This document shows, one piece after another, positions 1 through 7,013 of a stretch of 15,047 bases of DNA. This DNA is from DASUPK01 sp035265665 (GTDB lineage: Bacteria; Actinomycetota; Thermoleophilia; Solirubrobacterales; 70-9). The DNA lies in the NCBI GenBank assembly GCA_035265665.1, contig DATFOK010000154.1, positions 1-15,047 of the forward strand, read 5' to 3'. Within the stretch, counting starts at the first letter, position 1. Every line of letters begins with the position of its first letter. The notes under the pieces were generated by a model. The model saw only the letters and a list, made by a program, of their open reading frames with translations. It was not told the DNA's origin and made no database searches. A program made the translations under genes and the position numbers.

Positions 1-1
1 G

Positions 2-895
2 GCCGAGTACATCGCGCTCGCCTACGGCGAGGCGAAGCCGGCGCTGCTCCGCGCCTTCCGGATCCACCTCGAGCACCTCGACCCGGTCTCCGACGAGCCC
101 TCGCTCCGCCTGCTCACCCAGCTCGTGGAGCGGCAGGAGCGCCACCTGGCCGAGCTGGGTCCCGGCGCCGACGGTCCGCTGCCTGTGTTCGACGACCTGG
201 GCTCCCTGGAGATCCGACTGAAGGCCGAGCCGCGCGAACTGCGCGTGATGCCGCCCCTGGTCGAGCCCGCCCGCGACGAGTTCGTCGAGGTGACCGCCGA
301 GGGCGACCCGTTTCTGGCGCGCGAGCTCTACGTCAACGACCCGGAGGAGAACCACGTCCCGGTCGAGCGCGAGGAGCAGCGCCACTTCTTCCACGCCCTG
401 ATGGACGCCGAGCTCTGCGCCGCCGAGCTGATGGCCCGCAACTCGCACGAGCATCCGGAGATGCCCTGGGACTTCCACGTTGACATGGCCCGGCAGACCT
501 GGGACGAGATGCGGCACGCGCGGCTGCATTCGCTGCTCATGCCGAAGGAGCTCGACTGTCGCTGGGGCGATTACCCGGTCGGGTTCTCCTATTTCCGGTC
601 GGTATACGCCCACGACCTGCTCGGCCGTCTCGCGCTCTTCAACTCGACCTCCGAGCAGAAGGCGATGTGGCGCCACTCGCACCGGCGCAAGGTGCTGGTC
701 GAGCGCGGGCAGGAGCAGATCGCCCAGGTCTTCGACTACCTCCTCGCCGATGAGGTGCCCCACGTCCACAACGGCACCCGCTGGGGGACCCAACTATGCG
801 GCGGCGACGAGGCCGCCTACAAGCGCAAGATCCGCGAGCTCCGGGAGGGCCTGGACGAGACCGGCGCCCCGGCGGGAGCGCCACAGGCGGCGTGA
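2..895 (+). CDS. Ferritin-like di-iron protein, 5'-truncated by the window edge
   Basis: The reading frame is open from base 2 to the TGA at 893-895 and no start lies upstream, so the gene begins outside the window. The GTG at 125 is an internal valine, because the codons before it read as good protein of the same style. The visible part shows the repeated Glu...ExxH pattern of a four-helix di-iron carboxylate fold. A helix containing AELCAAEL is followed by EMRH (codons at about 506-517), then a QEQIAQ helix and EVPH (about 752-763). This resembles the DUF455-like, ferritin-superfamily proteins, some of which oxidise or oxygenate small molecules. The exact reaction cannot be told. The tail is low-complexity and Ala/Pro/Gly-rich. 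It converges on the ROK gene with a 19-nt gap. The ferritin-like fold is fairly sure; the family name is less sure. Confidence 0.75.
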   Translation, partial: AEYIALAYGEAKPALLRAFRIHLEHLDPVSDEPSLRLLTQLVERQERHLAELGPGADGPLPVFDDLGSLEIRLKAEPRELRVMPPLVEPARDEFVEVTAEGDPFLARELYVNDPEENHVPVEREEQRHFFHALMDAELCAAELMARNSHEHPEMPWDFHVDMARQTWDEMRHARLHSLLMPKELDCRWGDYPVGFSYFRSVYAHDLLGRLALFNSTSEQKAMWRHSHRRKVLVERGQEQIAQVFDYLLADEVPHVHNGTRWGTQLCGGDEAAYKRKIRELREGLDETGAPAGAPQAA

Positions 896-914
896 GTCCG
901 GGAGGAGGCTAGGT

Positions 915-2144
915 CTAACCCGGGGCGAACGCCTGCTCACCGGGGGGCACGGCCGCGATCGCGGCGTCGATCCGAGCCGGCGAGAGCACGTGCTCGATCA
1001 CCATCACCGCGGCGCCGATCACGCCGGCGCGGTCCTCGAGCTGGCTGCGCACGATCCGCAAGCCCCTCGTGGCCAGGGGCAGCGACCGCTGGTAGACGAC
1101 CTCGCGTATCCCGGCCAGCAGCTGCTCGTGCGCCTGCGCCACGTCGCCTCCGATCACGATCACCGACGGGTTGTAGAGGTTGACCGAGGCGGCCAGGACG
1201 CCGCCGATCAGCCGACCCGAGTCGCGCACGAGACGAACCGCTGACGACTCGCCGGCGCGGGCGAGCTCGACCACTGCACGCGAATCTGCCGTCTCGAACC
1301 CCTCGTCGTGCAGGCGCTTTGCCATCGCTCCGCCGCTCGCCAGGGCCTCGAGGCAGCCGACGTTGCCGCAACTGCAGATGACCTCCTCGGGCTCGTCCCC
1401 GGCCGCGACCCGGATGTGGCCGATGTCCCCGGCCGCTCCGTCGGCGCCGCGGTGGATCGTGCCGTCGACGATGATCCCGCAGCCGATCCCGGTCGCCACC
1501 TTGATGAAGAGCAGGTGGCTCACCTCGCGCCAGTTCGTCCAATGCTCGCCGCGGGCCATGATGTTGACGTCGTTGTCGACCAGGACCGGGACGCTGTAGC
1601 GGTCGGCGAACTGCTCGGGGATCGGATAGCCGTCCCAGCCCGGCATGATCGGCGGGTTGCGGGGGCGGCCGGTCGCATGCTCGACCGGACCCGGAACCCC
1701 GATCCCGATCCCGTGGACGTCCGCGTTCCCGCGACCGGACTCACGAAGCAGGGTGTGGAAGCGCTCGTCCGCCCAATCGAGGACCTCCTCGGGCCCCGCG
1801 GCGATGGCGATCTCCCCAGTCTCCTCCGCGAGGACGCGGCCGCCGAGATTGGTCAGCGCAAGCCGCGAGTGGGTCGCGCCAAGGTCCGCGCTCAGGACGA
1901 CGCCGGCGTCCTCGTTGAACGCGAACAGGGCCGGGGGCCGTCCGCCTGTCGACTCGCTCTCCCCCGCCTTTCTGAGCAGGTTCTGAGCGACCAGCTGCTC
2001 GATCCGCTGGGCGATCGTCGAGCGCGCGAGGCCGGTGAGGTCGGCCAGGTCAGCGCGCGTCGCCCCTTCGGCTTCGCGAATCAGGTGGAGCATCGCCCCG
2101 GGGCCGAACGGCTGTCCGGGCCCGGAGTCGGCGTCGTTCGCCAT
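915..2144 (-). CDS. ROK-family transcriptional repressor
   Basis: A 409-residue protein, the usual length for ROK (NagC/Mlc/XylR-type) repressors. Residues about 17-75 form a winged helix-turn-helix (TRADLADLTGLARSTIAQRI, then the GGRPP wing). The ROK sugar-binding domain follows: phosphate-loop-like DLGATHSRL (87-95), GIGIGVPGP (145-153), VDNDVN with D192 at the kinase catalytic position, and GDIGH with H243. The zinc motif CSCGNVGCLE has C257, C259 and C264. All the hallmark residues survive, so it can be expected to bind a sugar ligand; whether it phosphorylates is unknown. I chose the ATG at 2144. A longer TTG start at 2240 would run through the gene's own promoter. There is no Shine-Dalgarno sequence, and a TTGACA box placed 30-36 nt upstream suggests a leaderless mRNA. 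Being divergent from the sugar operon, it most likely represses that operon and itself. Confidence 0.93.
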   Translation of the reverse strand: MANDADSGPGQPFGPGAMLHLIREAEGATRADLADLTGLARSTIAQRIEQLVAQNLLRKAGESESTGGRPPALFAFNEDAGVVLSADLGATHSRLALTNLGGRVLAEETGEIAIAAGPEEVLDWADERFHTLLRESGRGNADVHGIGIGVPGPVEHATGRPRNPPIMPGWDGYPIPEQFADRYSVPVLVDNDVNIMARGEHWTNWREVSHLLFIKVATGIGCGIIVDGTIHRGADGAAGDIGHIRVAAGDEPEEVICSCGNVGCLEALASGGAMAKRLHDEGFETADSRAVVELARAGESSAVRLVRDSGRLIGGVLAASVNLYNPSVIVIGGDVAQAHEQLLAGIREVVYQRSLPLATRGLRIVRSQLEDRAGVIGAAVMVIEHVLSPARIDAAIAAVPPGEQAFAPG

Positions 2145-2151
2145 CCGGCAC

Positions 2152-2180
2152 AGTGAATCTCGCGGGCGTATCGCTGTCAA
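2152..2180 (-). promoter_or_regulatory. Candidate promoter of the ROK repressor gene
   Basis: On the minus strand a perfect TTGACA (2180-2175) is followed by a 17-nt spacer and a weak -10, TTCACT (2157-2152). Transcription would begin near 2145, almost at the ATG at 2144, so the mRNA would be leaderless. That fits the absence of a ribosome-binding site. The -35 is strong and the -10 poor. Confidence 0.5.
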
Positions 2181-2184
2181 GCGA
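2171..2184. promoter_or_regulatory. Inverted repeat over the ROK-gene -35 box (candidate operator)
   Basis: TCGCT-gtca-AGCGA is a perfect 5-bp inverted repeat that covers the minus-strand TTGACA. A protein bound here would block transcription of the ROK gene, consistent with autorepression. A CAAAAGC half-site (2185-2191) follows directly. Function is inferred from position. Confidence 0.4.
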
Positions 2185-2187
2185 CAA

Positions 2188-2199
2188 AAGCCCGGGCTT
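2188..2199. repeat. 12-bp perfect palindrome between the divergent promoters
   Basis: AAGCCCGGGCTT is perfectly self-complementary and lies between the two TTGACA boxes. It could be an extra regulator site or chance in GC-rich DNA. Confidence 0.35.
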
Positions 2200-2218
2200 A
2201 GGCGTAGTTCCTGCCGCA

Positions 2219-2243
2219 CTTTTGCTTGACACCCGCGCAAAAG
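2219..2243. promoter_or_regulatory. Inverted repeat CTTTTGC-N11-GCAAAAG, candidate ROK operator
   Basis: Perfect 7-bp arms (2219-2225 and 2237-2243) flank the TTGACA -35 box of the sugar operon. A/T-rich runs of this sort are rare in the GC-rich background. A third half-site, CAAAAGC, lies at 2185-2191 near the ROK promoter. The layout is what is expected of an operator for the divergent repressor. Assignment to this ROK protein is inference. Confidence 0.55.
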
Positions 2244-2254
2244 CTAGGTAGGTT
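2226..2254 (+). promoter_or_regulatory. Sigma-70-type promoter of the sugar operon
   Basis: A perfect TTGACA (2226-2231), a 17-nt spacer and TAGGTT (2249-2254, fitting TANNNT). Transcription should start near 2261, about 43 nt before the chosen ATG of the dehydrogenase gene. It is the best promoter match seen in the window, and its -35 sits inside the CTTTTGC/GCAAAAG inverted repeat. Confidence 0.7.
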
Positions 2255-2303
2255 CGCGACCGATATGGAGGAGAGCGCGCGCTCCGCTCTCGAGGACGAG
2301 GGC

Positions 2304-3455
2304 ATGAATCGCATGAGGGGCACGGGGGTGCGTGCGGGCATAGTCGGGGCCGGGTTCGTCGGCACGATTCACGCGCGGAGCGCGCGGCTGGCCGGCGGGC
2401 GCCTGGCCGGTGTGGTCGCGTCGTCCCCAGAGCGCTCCGACGCGGCGGCGAGGGAGCTCGGCGCGGAGCGGGCATTCGCGACCGCCGACGAGCTGATCGC
2501 CTCCGAGGACGTCGACGTCGTGCACATCTGCACGCCCAACAACCTGCACCTTCCGATCGCACTGTCCGCGCTCGCCCAGGGGAAGCACGTCGTCTGCGAG
2601 AAACCGATAGCGCTCGATGCCGCCGGCGCAGCGGAGCTCCATGACGCTGCTCGATCGAGTCGCGGCACCGTCGCCACCGTTCCGCTCGTCTATCGCTACT
2701 ACCCGACCGTCCGCGAGGCGCGCGCCCGGCTGCGCGACGGGGGCAACGGGGACATTCGCTTGATCAGCGGCGGCTATCTCCAGGACTGGCTGCTTCGCGC
2801 TGACGACGACAACTGGCGCGTCGACGCGGAGCTCGGAGGGGCCTCGCGAGCCTTCGCCGACATCGGCTCGCACTGGGCGGACCTCGTCGAGTTCGTCTCA
2901 GGCCACCGGATCGAATCGCTCGTCGCGCGGACGTTGATCGCTCACCCGGAGCGCAGGCACGAGGCGGGGCGGCACTCGTTCGAGTACGGCCGCGGGGACG
3001 GCGCGGCCCGCGCCGTCACGACCGAGGACGCGGCCCTGGTGATGTTCGAGACGGATCGCGGCGCGCTCGGATCGGTCGTCGTGTCTCAGGTTTCCGCTGG
3101 ACGCAAGAACCGCCTCTGGTTCGAGATCTCGACCGCCGCCGAGGGGCTCGCGTTCGACCAGGAGCGACCCGAGACGCTGTGGGTGGGCCGGCGCGAGCGC
3201 GCGGACGTGATCCCGCGCGATTTCGCCACCCTCGCGGCGGACGCGGCGCATTACGTGACGCTGCCGGCGGGGCACCCGCAGGGCTACCACGACTGCTTCG
3301 ACGCGTTCGTCGCCGAGACCTACGAGGCGATCCGGACCGGCGAGGCGGCCGACGGGCTGCCGGGCCTCTCCGACGGGCTGCGCTCGCTGCGGATCACCGA
3401 GGCAGTGCTCGAGTCGGCCCGCGAACGAGGCTGGGTGGAGGTTTTCTCGGGATGA
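2304..3455 (+). CDS. GFO/IDH/MocA-family NAD(P)-dependent oxidoreductase
   Basis: A 383-residue cytoplasmic sugar or cyclitol dehydrogenase of the usual family length. The Rossmann domain opens with GIVGAGFVG (12-20). VDVVHICTPNNLH precedes the conserved CEKP (98-101), whose Lys100 is the catalytic lysine of the family. The C-terminal domain has the GGASRAFADIGSHWADLVEF signature with D186 and H190. These enzymes oxidise or reduce a hydroxyl or keto group of a pyranose, inositol or related compound; the substrate is not readable. I took the ATG at 2304, which has GAGG (2292-2295) 8 nt upstream. An in-frame ATG at 2265, only about 4 nt after the predicted transcription start, is an alternative. 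A TTG at 2226 lies inside the promoter and is rejected. It is the first operon gene; its stop overlaps the next start as ATGA. Confidence 0.92.
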   Translation: MNRMRGTGVRAGIVGAGFVGTIHARSARLAGGRLAGVVASSPERSDAAARELGAERAFATADELIASEDVDVVHICTPNNLHLPIALSALAQGKHVVCEKPIALDAAGAAELHDAARSSRGTVATVPLVYRYYPTVREARARLRDGGNGDIRLISGGYLQDWLLRADDDNWRVDAELGGASRAFADIGSHWADLVEFVSGHRIESLVARTLIAHPERRHEAGRHSFEYGRGDGAARAVTTEDAALVMFETDRGALGSVVVSQVSAGRKNRLWFEISTAAEGLAFDQERPETLWVGRRERADVIPRDFATLAADAAHYVTLPAGHPQGYHDCFDAFVAETYEAIRTGEAADGLPGLSDGLRSLRITEAVLESARERGWVEVFSG

Positions 3456-4372
3456 AGCTCGGCTTCCTCACCGCCTGCATGCCGGAGCGAAGCCTCGAGG
3501 AGATCGCGGCCTGGGCGTCGGAGAACGCCTACGAGGCCCTCGAGCTCGCGGCCTGGCCGCAGCTCGGCGACCGCCCGTTCACGGCCAGCCACGTCGCCGC
3601 GGACCGGTTCGACGCCGCCGAGGTCGAGAGGGTCCGCGGCGCGCTCGATGGCCATGGGCTGGAGCTCTCGGCGCTGGCGTACTACGACAACAATCTCCAT
3701 CCGGATTCATCCGAGCGCGAGGCGATCCATGCCCACGTTCGCGCCTGCCTCGACGCCGCGGCCGAGCTCGGCGAGGTTCCGGTCGGGACGTTCATCGGGC
3801 GGGATCCTTCGCGGAGCGTCGCCGAGAACCTGCGCGAGGCCGAGCGCGTCTTCCCGCCGCTGGTCGACTACGCCGGCGAGAGGGGTGTGCGGCTGATGAT
3901 CGAGAACTGCGTGATGGAGGGGTGGCATCCGGACGGCTACCCCGGCAATCTCGCGTACTCGCCCGAGCTCTGGGAGTGGATGTTCGAGCTCGGGCTCTAT
4001 CTCAACTTCGATCCCTCCCACCTGCTCTGGCTCGGGATCGACCCCGTCGAGGCGCTGCGCCCATACGTCGACCGCGTCGTTCACGCCCACGCTAAGGACG
4101 CCGAGACCTTCCCCAGGGAGCGAAATCGCTACGGGTTCTTCGGCAGGACCTCGACCCGTGAGCAGGACCCATGGGACATGGGCTGGTGGCGGTATCGGAT
4201 CCCGGGACTGGGGGCAGTGGACTGGCGGCGATATGTCGACACGCTGTACGAGGGCGGCTTCGACGGCGTGCTCTCGGTCGAGCACGAGGATCCGGTGTGG
4301 GGGGGCAGCCCGGAGCGCGTGGAGGACGGGCTCGAGATCGCGCACCGCAACCTGAAGCCGTTGGTGGTGTGA
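3452..4372 (+). CDS. Sugar phosphate isomerase/epimerase-like TIM-barrel protein
   Basis: A 306-residue protein of the xylose-isomerase-like / AP-endonuclease-2 TIM-barrel superfamily. Candidate metal ligands sit on successive strands: E151 in LMIENCV, D187 in LNFDPSH, H211 or H213 in VHAHAKD, and E277 in LSVEHED. An insert containing RYGFFGRTS (226-234) precedes the last strands; proteins with this HAKD...YG layout often neighbour MocA-type dehydrogenases. It probably isomerises, epimerises or dehydrates a sugar or keto-sugar in the cytoplasm. The ATG at 3452 overlaps the previous stop (ATGA) and has GGAGG 10 nt upstream (3437-3441). A longer upstream open frame is only a shadow of the dehydrogenase gene. 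The substrate is unknown. It is distinct from the epimerase at 9420. Confidence 0.87.
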   Translation: MKLGFLTACMPERSLEEIAAWASENAYEALELAAWPQLGDRPFTASHVAADRFDAAEVERVRGALDGHGLELSALAYYDNNLHPDSSEREAIHAHVRACLDAAAELGEVPVGTFIGRDPSRSVAENLREAERVFPPLVDYAGERGVRLMIENCVMEGWHPDGYPGNLAYSPELWEWMFELGLYLNFDPSHLLWLGIDPVEALRPYVDRVVHAHAKDAETFPRERNRYGFFGRTSTREQDPWDMGWWRYRIPGLGAVDWRRYVDTLYEGGFDGVLSVEHEDPVWGGSPERVEDGLEIAHRNLKPLVV

Positions 4373-5919
4373 GCACCGAAGCCGCACAAGCCGGGGACGC
4401 GCCCCTGATGCAGATGCGGGGGATCGCCAAGGACTTCTACGGCGTTCGGGTCCTGGACGACGTCGACCTGGACTGCGGCGCGGGCGAGGTCCACGCGATC
4501 GTCGGCGAGAACGGAGCCGGGAAGTCGACCCTGATGAAGATCCTCGCAGGCGCCTACGCGCCGAGCGAGGGCGAGGTGCGGATCGCCGGGGAGCCCGTTC
4601 GCTTCACCCATCCCCTCCAGGCCCAGCACGCGGGGGTCTCGATCATCTATCAGGAGTTCAACCTCCTGCCCGACCGGACGGTCGCCGAGAACATCTTCCT
4701 CGGGCGGGAGCCGCGTCGCGGGCTGCTCGTGGACCGCCACGAGATAGAGGAGCGCGCGTCGGAGATCCTGCAGCAGCTCGCCCCGGACGACCCGATATCC
4801 CCCCGTGAGATGGTCGGTCGTCTCGCCGTCGATCGCCAGCAGACCGTGGAGATCGCGAAGGCGCTGTCACTCGACGCCCGGATCATGGTCATGGACGAGC
4901 CGACGGCGGCGCTGGCCGCGCACGAGGTCGAGCGCCTCTTCGAGCGGATCCGCCGCCTTGCGGACCGGCAGCTCGCCGTGCTCTACATCTCGCACCGCCT
5001 CAAGGAGGTGTTCGAGGTCGCCGACCGCGTCACTGTCCTGAAGGACGGCAAGCGCGTGAAGACCGTCCCCACCACCGAGATCAGCCGGCCGGAGCTCGTG
5101 CGGCTGATGGTCGGGCGGGAGCTGGATCAGTACTTCCCGCCACGCCTCACCGCCGAGAAGCGGGGCCCCGTGAAGCTACGCCTCCGCGGCGCGGGGAACG
5201 ACTTCCTCTCCGACATCGACCTCGATGTTCACGCCGGGGAGATCGTCGGCGTCGCGGGCCTACAGGGATCGGGTCGCACCGAGCTCGCGCGCGGCATCTT
5301 CGGCGCGGACCCCTTCACGACGGGCACGCTCGAGCTCGACGGTCGGGAGCGAGCGATCCGGTCGCCGGCACAGGCGGTGGCGGCCGGGATCGGCTTCGTG
5401 ACCGAGGACCGCAAGGCCGAGGGCCTCGCGCTGTCGCAGTCCGTCCGCGACAACGTCGCCCTCGCGTGGCGTGGGCTGCGACGCTCGCTGCGACAGGAAC
5501 GCGAGCTCAACATCGGCGATCTCGTCAAGGCGGTCGAGCTGCGCTTCCGCTCGCTCGGCGAGGAGGTGCGCTTTCTCTCCGGCGGCAACCAACAGAAGGT
5601 CGTGCTCGCCAAGTGGCTCGCGACCGAGCCTCGCCTCGTCATCTTCGACGAGCCGACGCGCGGCATTGACGTCGGAGCCAAGGTCGGGATACACGAGCTC
5701 ATCCGCGGGCTGGCTAACGAGGGTGTCGCCGTGATCCTGATCTCGTCGGAGCTCCCCGAGGTGCTCGGGATGAGCGACCGGGTCCTGGTCATGCGCCAAG
5801 GCGCGGTCGCCGGGGAGCTCTCGCCAGAGTCCAGCGAGGCCGAGATCATGTTCCTCGCCACGGGCGAGCAGGACATCGCGGTGGGCGCCGCCGCTCCGAG
5901 CGCGGAGGGCGGCTCATGA
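4369..5919 (+). CDS. RbsA/MglA-type sugar ABC transporter ATPase with two nucleotide-binding domains
   Basis: A 516-residue fused ATPase, close to the usual 500 of RbsA-like proteins. NBD1 has Walker A GENGAGKS (46-53), Q-loop Q95, a variant signature RLAVDRQQ (151-158), Walker B MDEPT with D176/E177, and H209. NBD2 has the degenerate Walker A GLQGSGRT (297-304) typical of the family, VTEDRKAEGL (344-353), a canonical LSGGNQQK signature (403-410), and FDEPTRGID with D427/E428. Ser replaces the switch His at 460, also usual here. It drives import through the two permeases that follow. The GTG at 4369 overlaps the previous stop (GTGA). Its ribosome-binding site is weak, so translational coupling is likely. 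An ATG at 4408 is a less likely start. Confidence 0.93.
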   Translation: MSTEAAQAGDAPLMQMRGIAKDFYGVRVLDDVDLDCGAGEVHAIVGENGAGKSTLMKILAGAYAPSEGEVRIAGEPVRFTHPLQAQHAGVSIIYQEFNLLPDRTVAENIFLGREPRRGLLVDRHEIEERASEILQQLAPDDPISPREMVGRLAVDRQQTVEIAKALSLDARIMVMDEPTAALAAHEVERLFERIRRLADRQLAVLYISHRLKEVFEVADRVTVLKDGKRVKTVPTTEISRPELVRLMVGRELDQYFPPRLTAEKRGPVKLRLRGAGNDFLSDIDLDVHAGEIVGVAGLQGSGRTELARGIFGADPFTTGTLELDGRERAIRSPAQAVAAGIGFVTEDRKAEGLALSQSVRDNVALAWRGLRRSLRQERELNIGDLVKAVELRFRSLGEEVRFLSGGNQQKVVLAKWLATEPRLVIFDEPTRGIDVGAKVGIHELIRGLANEGVAVILISSELPEVLGMSDRVLVMRQGAVAGELSPESSEAEIMFLATGEQDIAVGAAAPSAEGGS

Positions 5920-7013
5920 GTCGCGTCATGGCCAGGGCACGGCCTCGGCTCTCGGTCGGCAGCTTGCCGGGAAGGGCCGCCGGGGCCATCGGCGCGTTCG
6001 CCCGCACGACCTCCGGCCCCGTGTACCTCGTGCTCGTCGTCGTCTTCTTCGCCTGCCTGCTCGCCGTCTCCATCGACGGCGGCGTGTTCCTGAGCGTGGA
6101 CAACGTCCGCGACATGCTCATTCGGTCGGTCGCGCTGGGGATCGTCGCGGCCGGCCAGACGCTGGTGATCCTCGGCGCCTCACTCGATCTCTCGGTCGCC
6201 TACGTGGTCAGCCTCGCGTCGATCATCGGCGCGGAGACGATGGCCGACCAGGAGAGCAGGATCCCGCTGGGGATCCTGGCCGTGCTCGCCTTCGGCGCCG
6301 CGGTCGGGCTCGTGAACGGCCTCGTGATCACGAAGCTGCGCGTGAACGCCTTCATCGCCACGCTCGGGGTGGCGCTGATCCTCCGAGGGATCATCGAGAG
6401 CCGCTATCAGGGCCCGGTCGGCGGCGTACCCGACCGCTTCGAGGACCTCGGGTACGAGAGCTGGGGCCCGGTCCCGATCTCGGTCGTCCTGTTGTTCGCC
6501 ATCGTCGGGGGTGTCTGGTTCCTGCTGCGCTACACGCGGTTCGGAAACCGCCTCTACGCGGTGGGCGGCGAGGAGCAGGTGGCGAAGCTCTCCGGCGTGC
6601 GGACGCACCGGGTGATCATCTCCGCCCACGTCCTCTGCGCGATGGCAGCGGCGATCACGGGTCTCTTCCTCGCCAGCCGGCTGGGTGCCGGCAGCCCGCT
6701 GGTCGGCACGGACGGCGGCTACGACCTCGAGTCGATCGCGGCCGTCGTCCTGGGCGGAACGTTCCTCCTGGGGGGACGCGGCGGAGTCCTCGGGACGATC
6801 GCCGGCGTCTTCATCCTCGCGATGCTCGACAACACCTTCAACCAGCTCGAGGTCAACGCCTTCGCCAAGGACGTCGCCCGCGGAACGATCATCATCGCGG
6901 CGGTCGCCGCTTACTCCGTTCGTTGGCGCCGGCGCCGGCGCCGCGAGTCGGTCGGTGCGGGGCCGGGGCAGCCGGCCCCCAGCGGGGCGCAGGCGCTGGA
7001 GGCGGCACGGTGA
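5916..7013 (+). CDS. RbsC-type sugar ABC transporter permease, first of a pair
   Basis: A 365-residue inner-membrane permease of the carbohydrate-uptake-2 type. A basic cytoplasmic N-terminus (1-34) leads to a first membrane segment at about 36-52. Family motifs include GASLDLSVAYVVSLASIIGA (87-106), GLVNGLVITKLRVNAFIATL (131-150), TRFGNRLYAVGGEEQVAKLS (207-226) and VVLGGTFLLGGRGGVLGTIAG (277-297). The C-terminal tail (336-365) is cytoplasmic, starts with seven arginines in eight residues and is unusually long and low in complexity. The ATG overlaps the ATPase stop (ATGA) and has GGAGGG 6 nt upstream (5904-5909). A second, non-identical permease follows, so the channel is probably a heterodimer, as in LsrC/LsrD or YtfT/YjfF. 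Confidence 0.92.
   Translation: MSRVMARARPRLSVGSLPGRAAGAIGAFARTTSGPVYLVLVVVFFACLLAVSIDGGVFLSVDNVRDMLIRSVALGIVAAGQTLVILGASLDLSVAYVVSLASIIGAETMADQESRIPLGILAVLAFGAAVGLVNGLVITKLRVNAFIATLGVALILRGIIESRYQGPVGGVPDRFEDLGYESWGPVPISVVLLFAIVGGVWFLLRYTRFGNRLYAVGGEEQVAKLSGVRTHRVIISAHVLCAMAAAITGLFLASRLGAGSPLVGTDGGYDLESIAAVVLGGTFLLGGRGGVLGTIAGVFILAMLDNTFNQLEVNAFAKDVARGTIIIAAVAAYSVRWRRRRRRESVGAGPGQPAPSGAQALEAAR
6925..6942. repeat. Three tandem GGCGCC copies inside the permease gene
   Basis: Three back-to-back GGCGCC hexamers encode part of the arginine-rich start of the first permease's tail. A slippage-prone stretch, probably of no regulatory meaning. Confidence 0.5.

Noticed and set aside
125..127. GTG at 125 as the start of the ferritin-like gene
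   Set aside because: The frame continues open to the window edge with protein-like codons, so this is an internal valine.
915..2144. ROK protein as the pathway's sugar kinase
   Set aside because: It has a clear N-terminal winged helix-turn-helix and divergent placement typical of repressors. Kinase residues are kept but are also kept in repressors of the family, so activity cannot be claimed.
2145..2240. TTG start at 2240 for the ROK repressor
   Set aside because: It adds 32 residues of atypical sequence and would run through the gene's own candidate promoter; the ATG at 2144 begins a normal ROK N-terminus.
2188..2243. CRISPR-like or tandem repeat array in the divergent region
   Set aside because: Only a few short half-sites in mixed orientation; there are no regular repeats or spacers.
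2226..2303. TTG start at 2226 for the dehydrogenase
   Set aside because: It would place the first codon on the TTGACA -35 box, upstream of the predicted transcription start.
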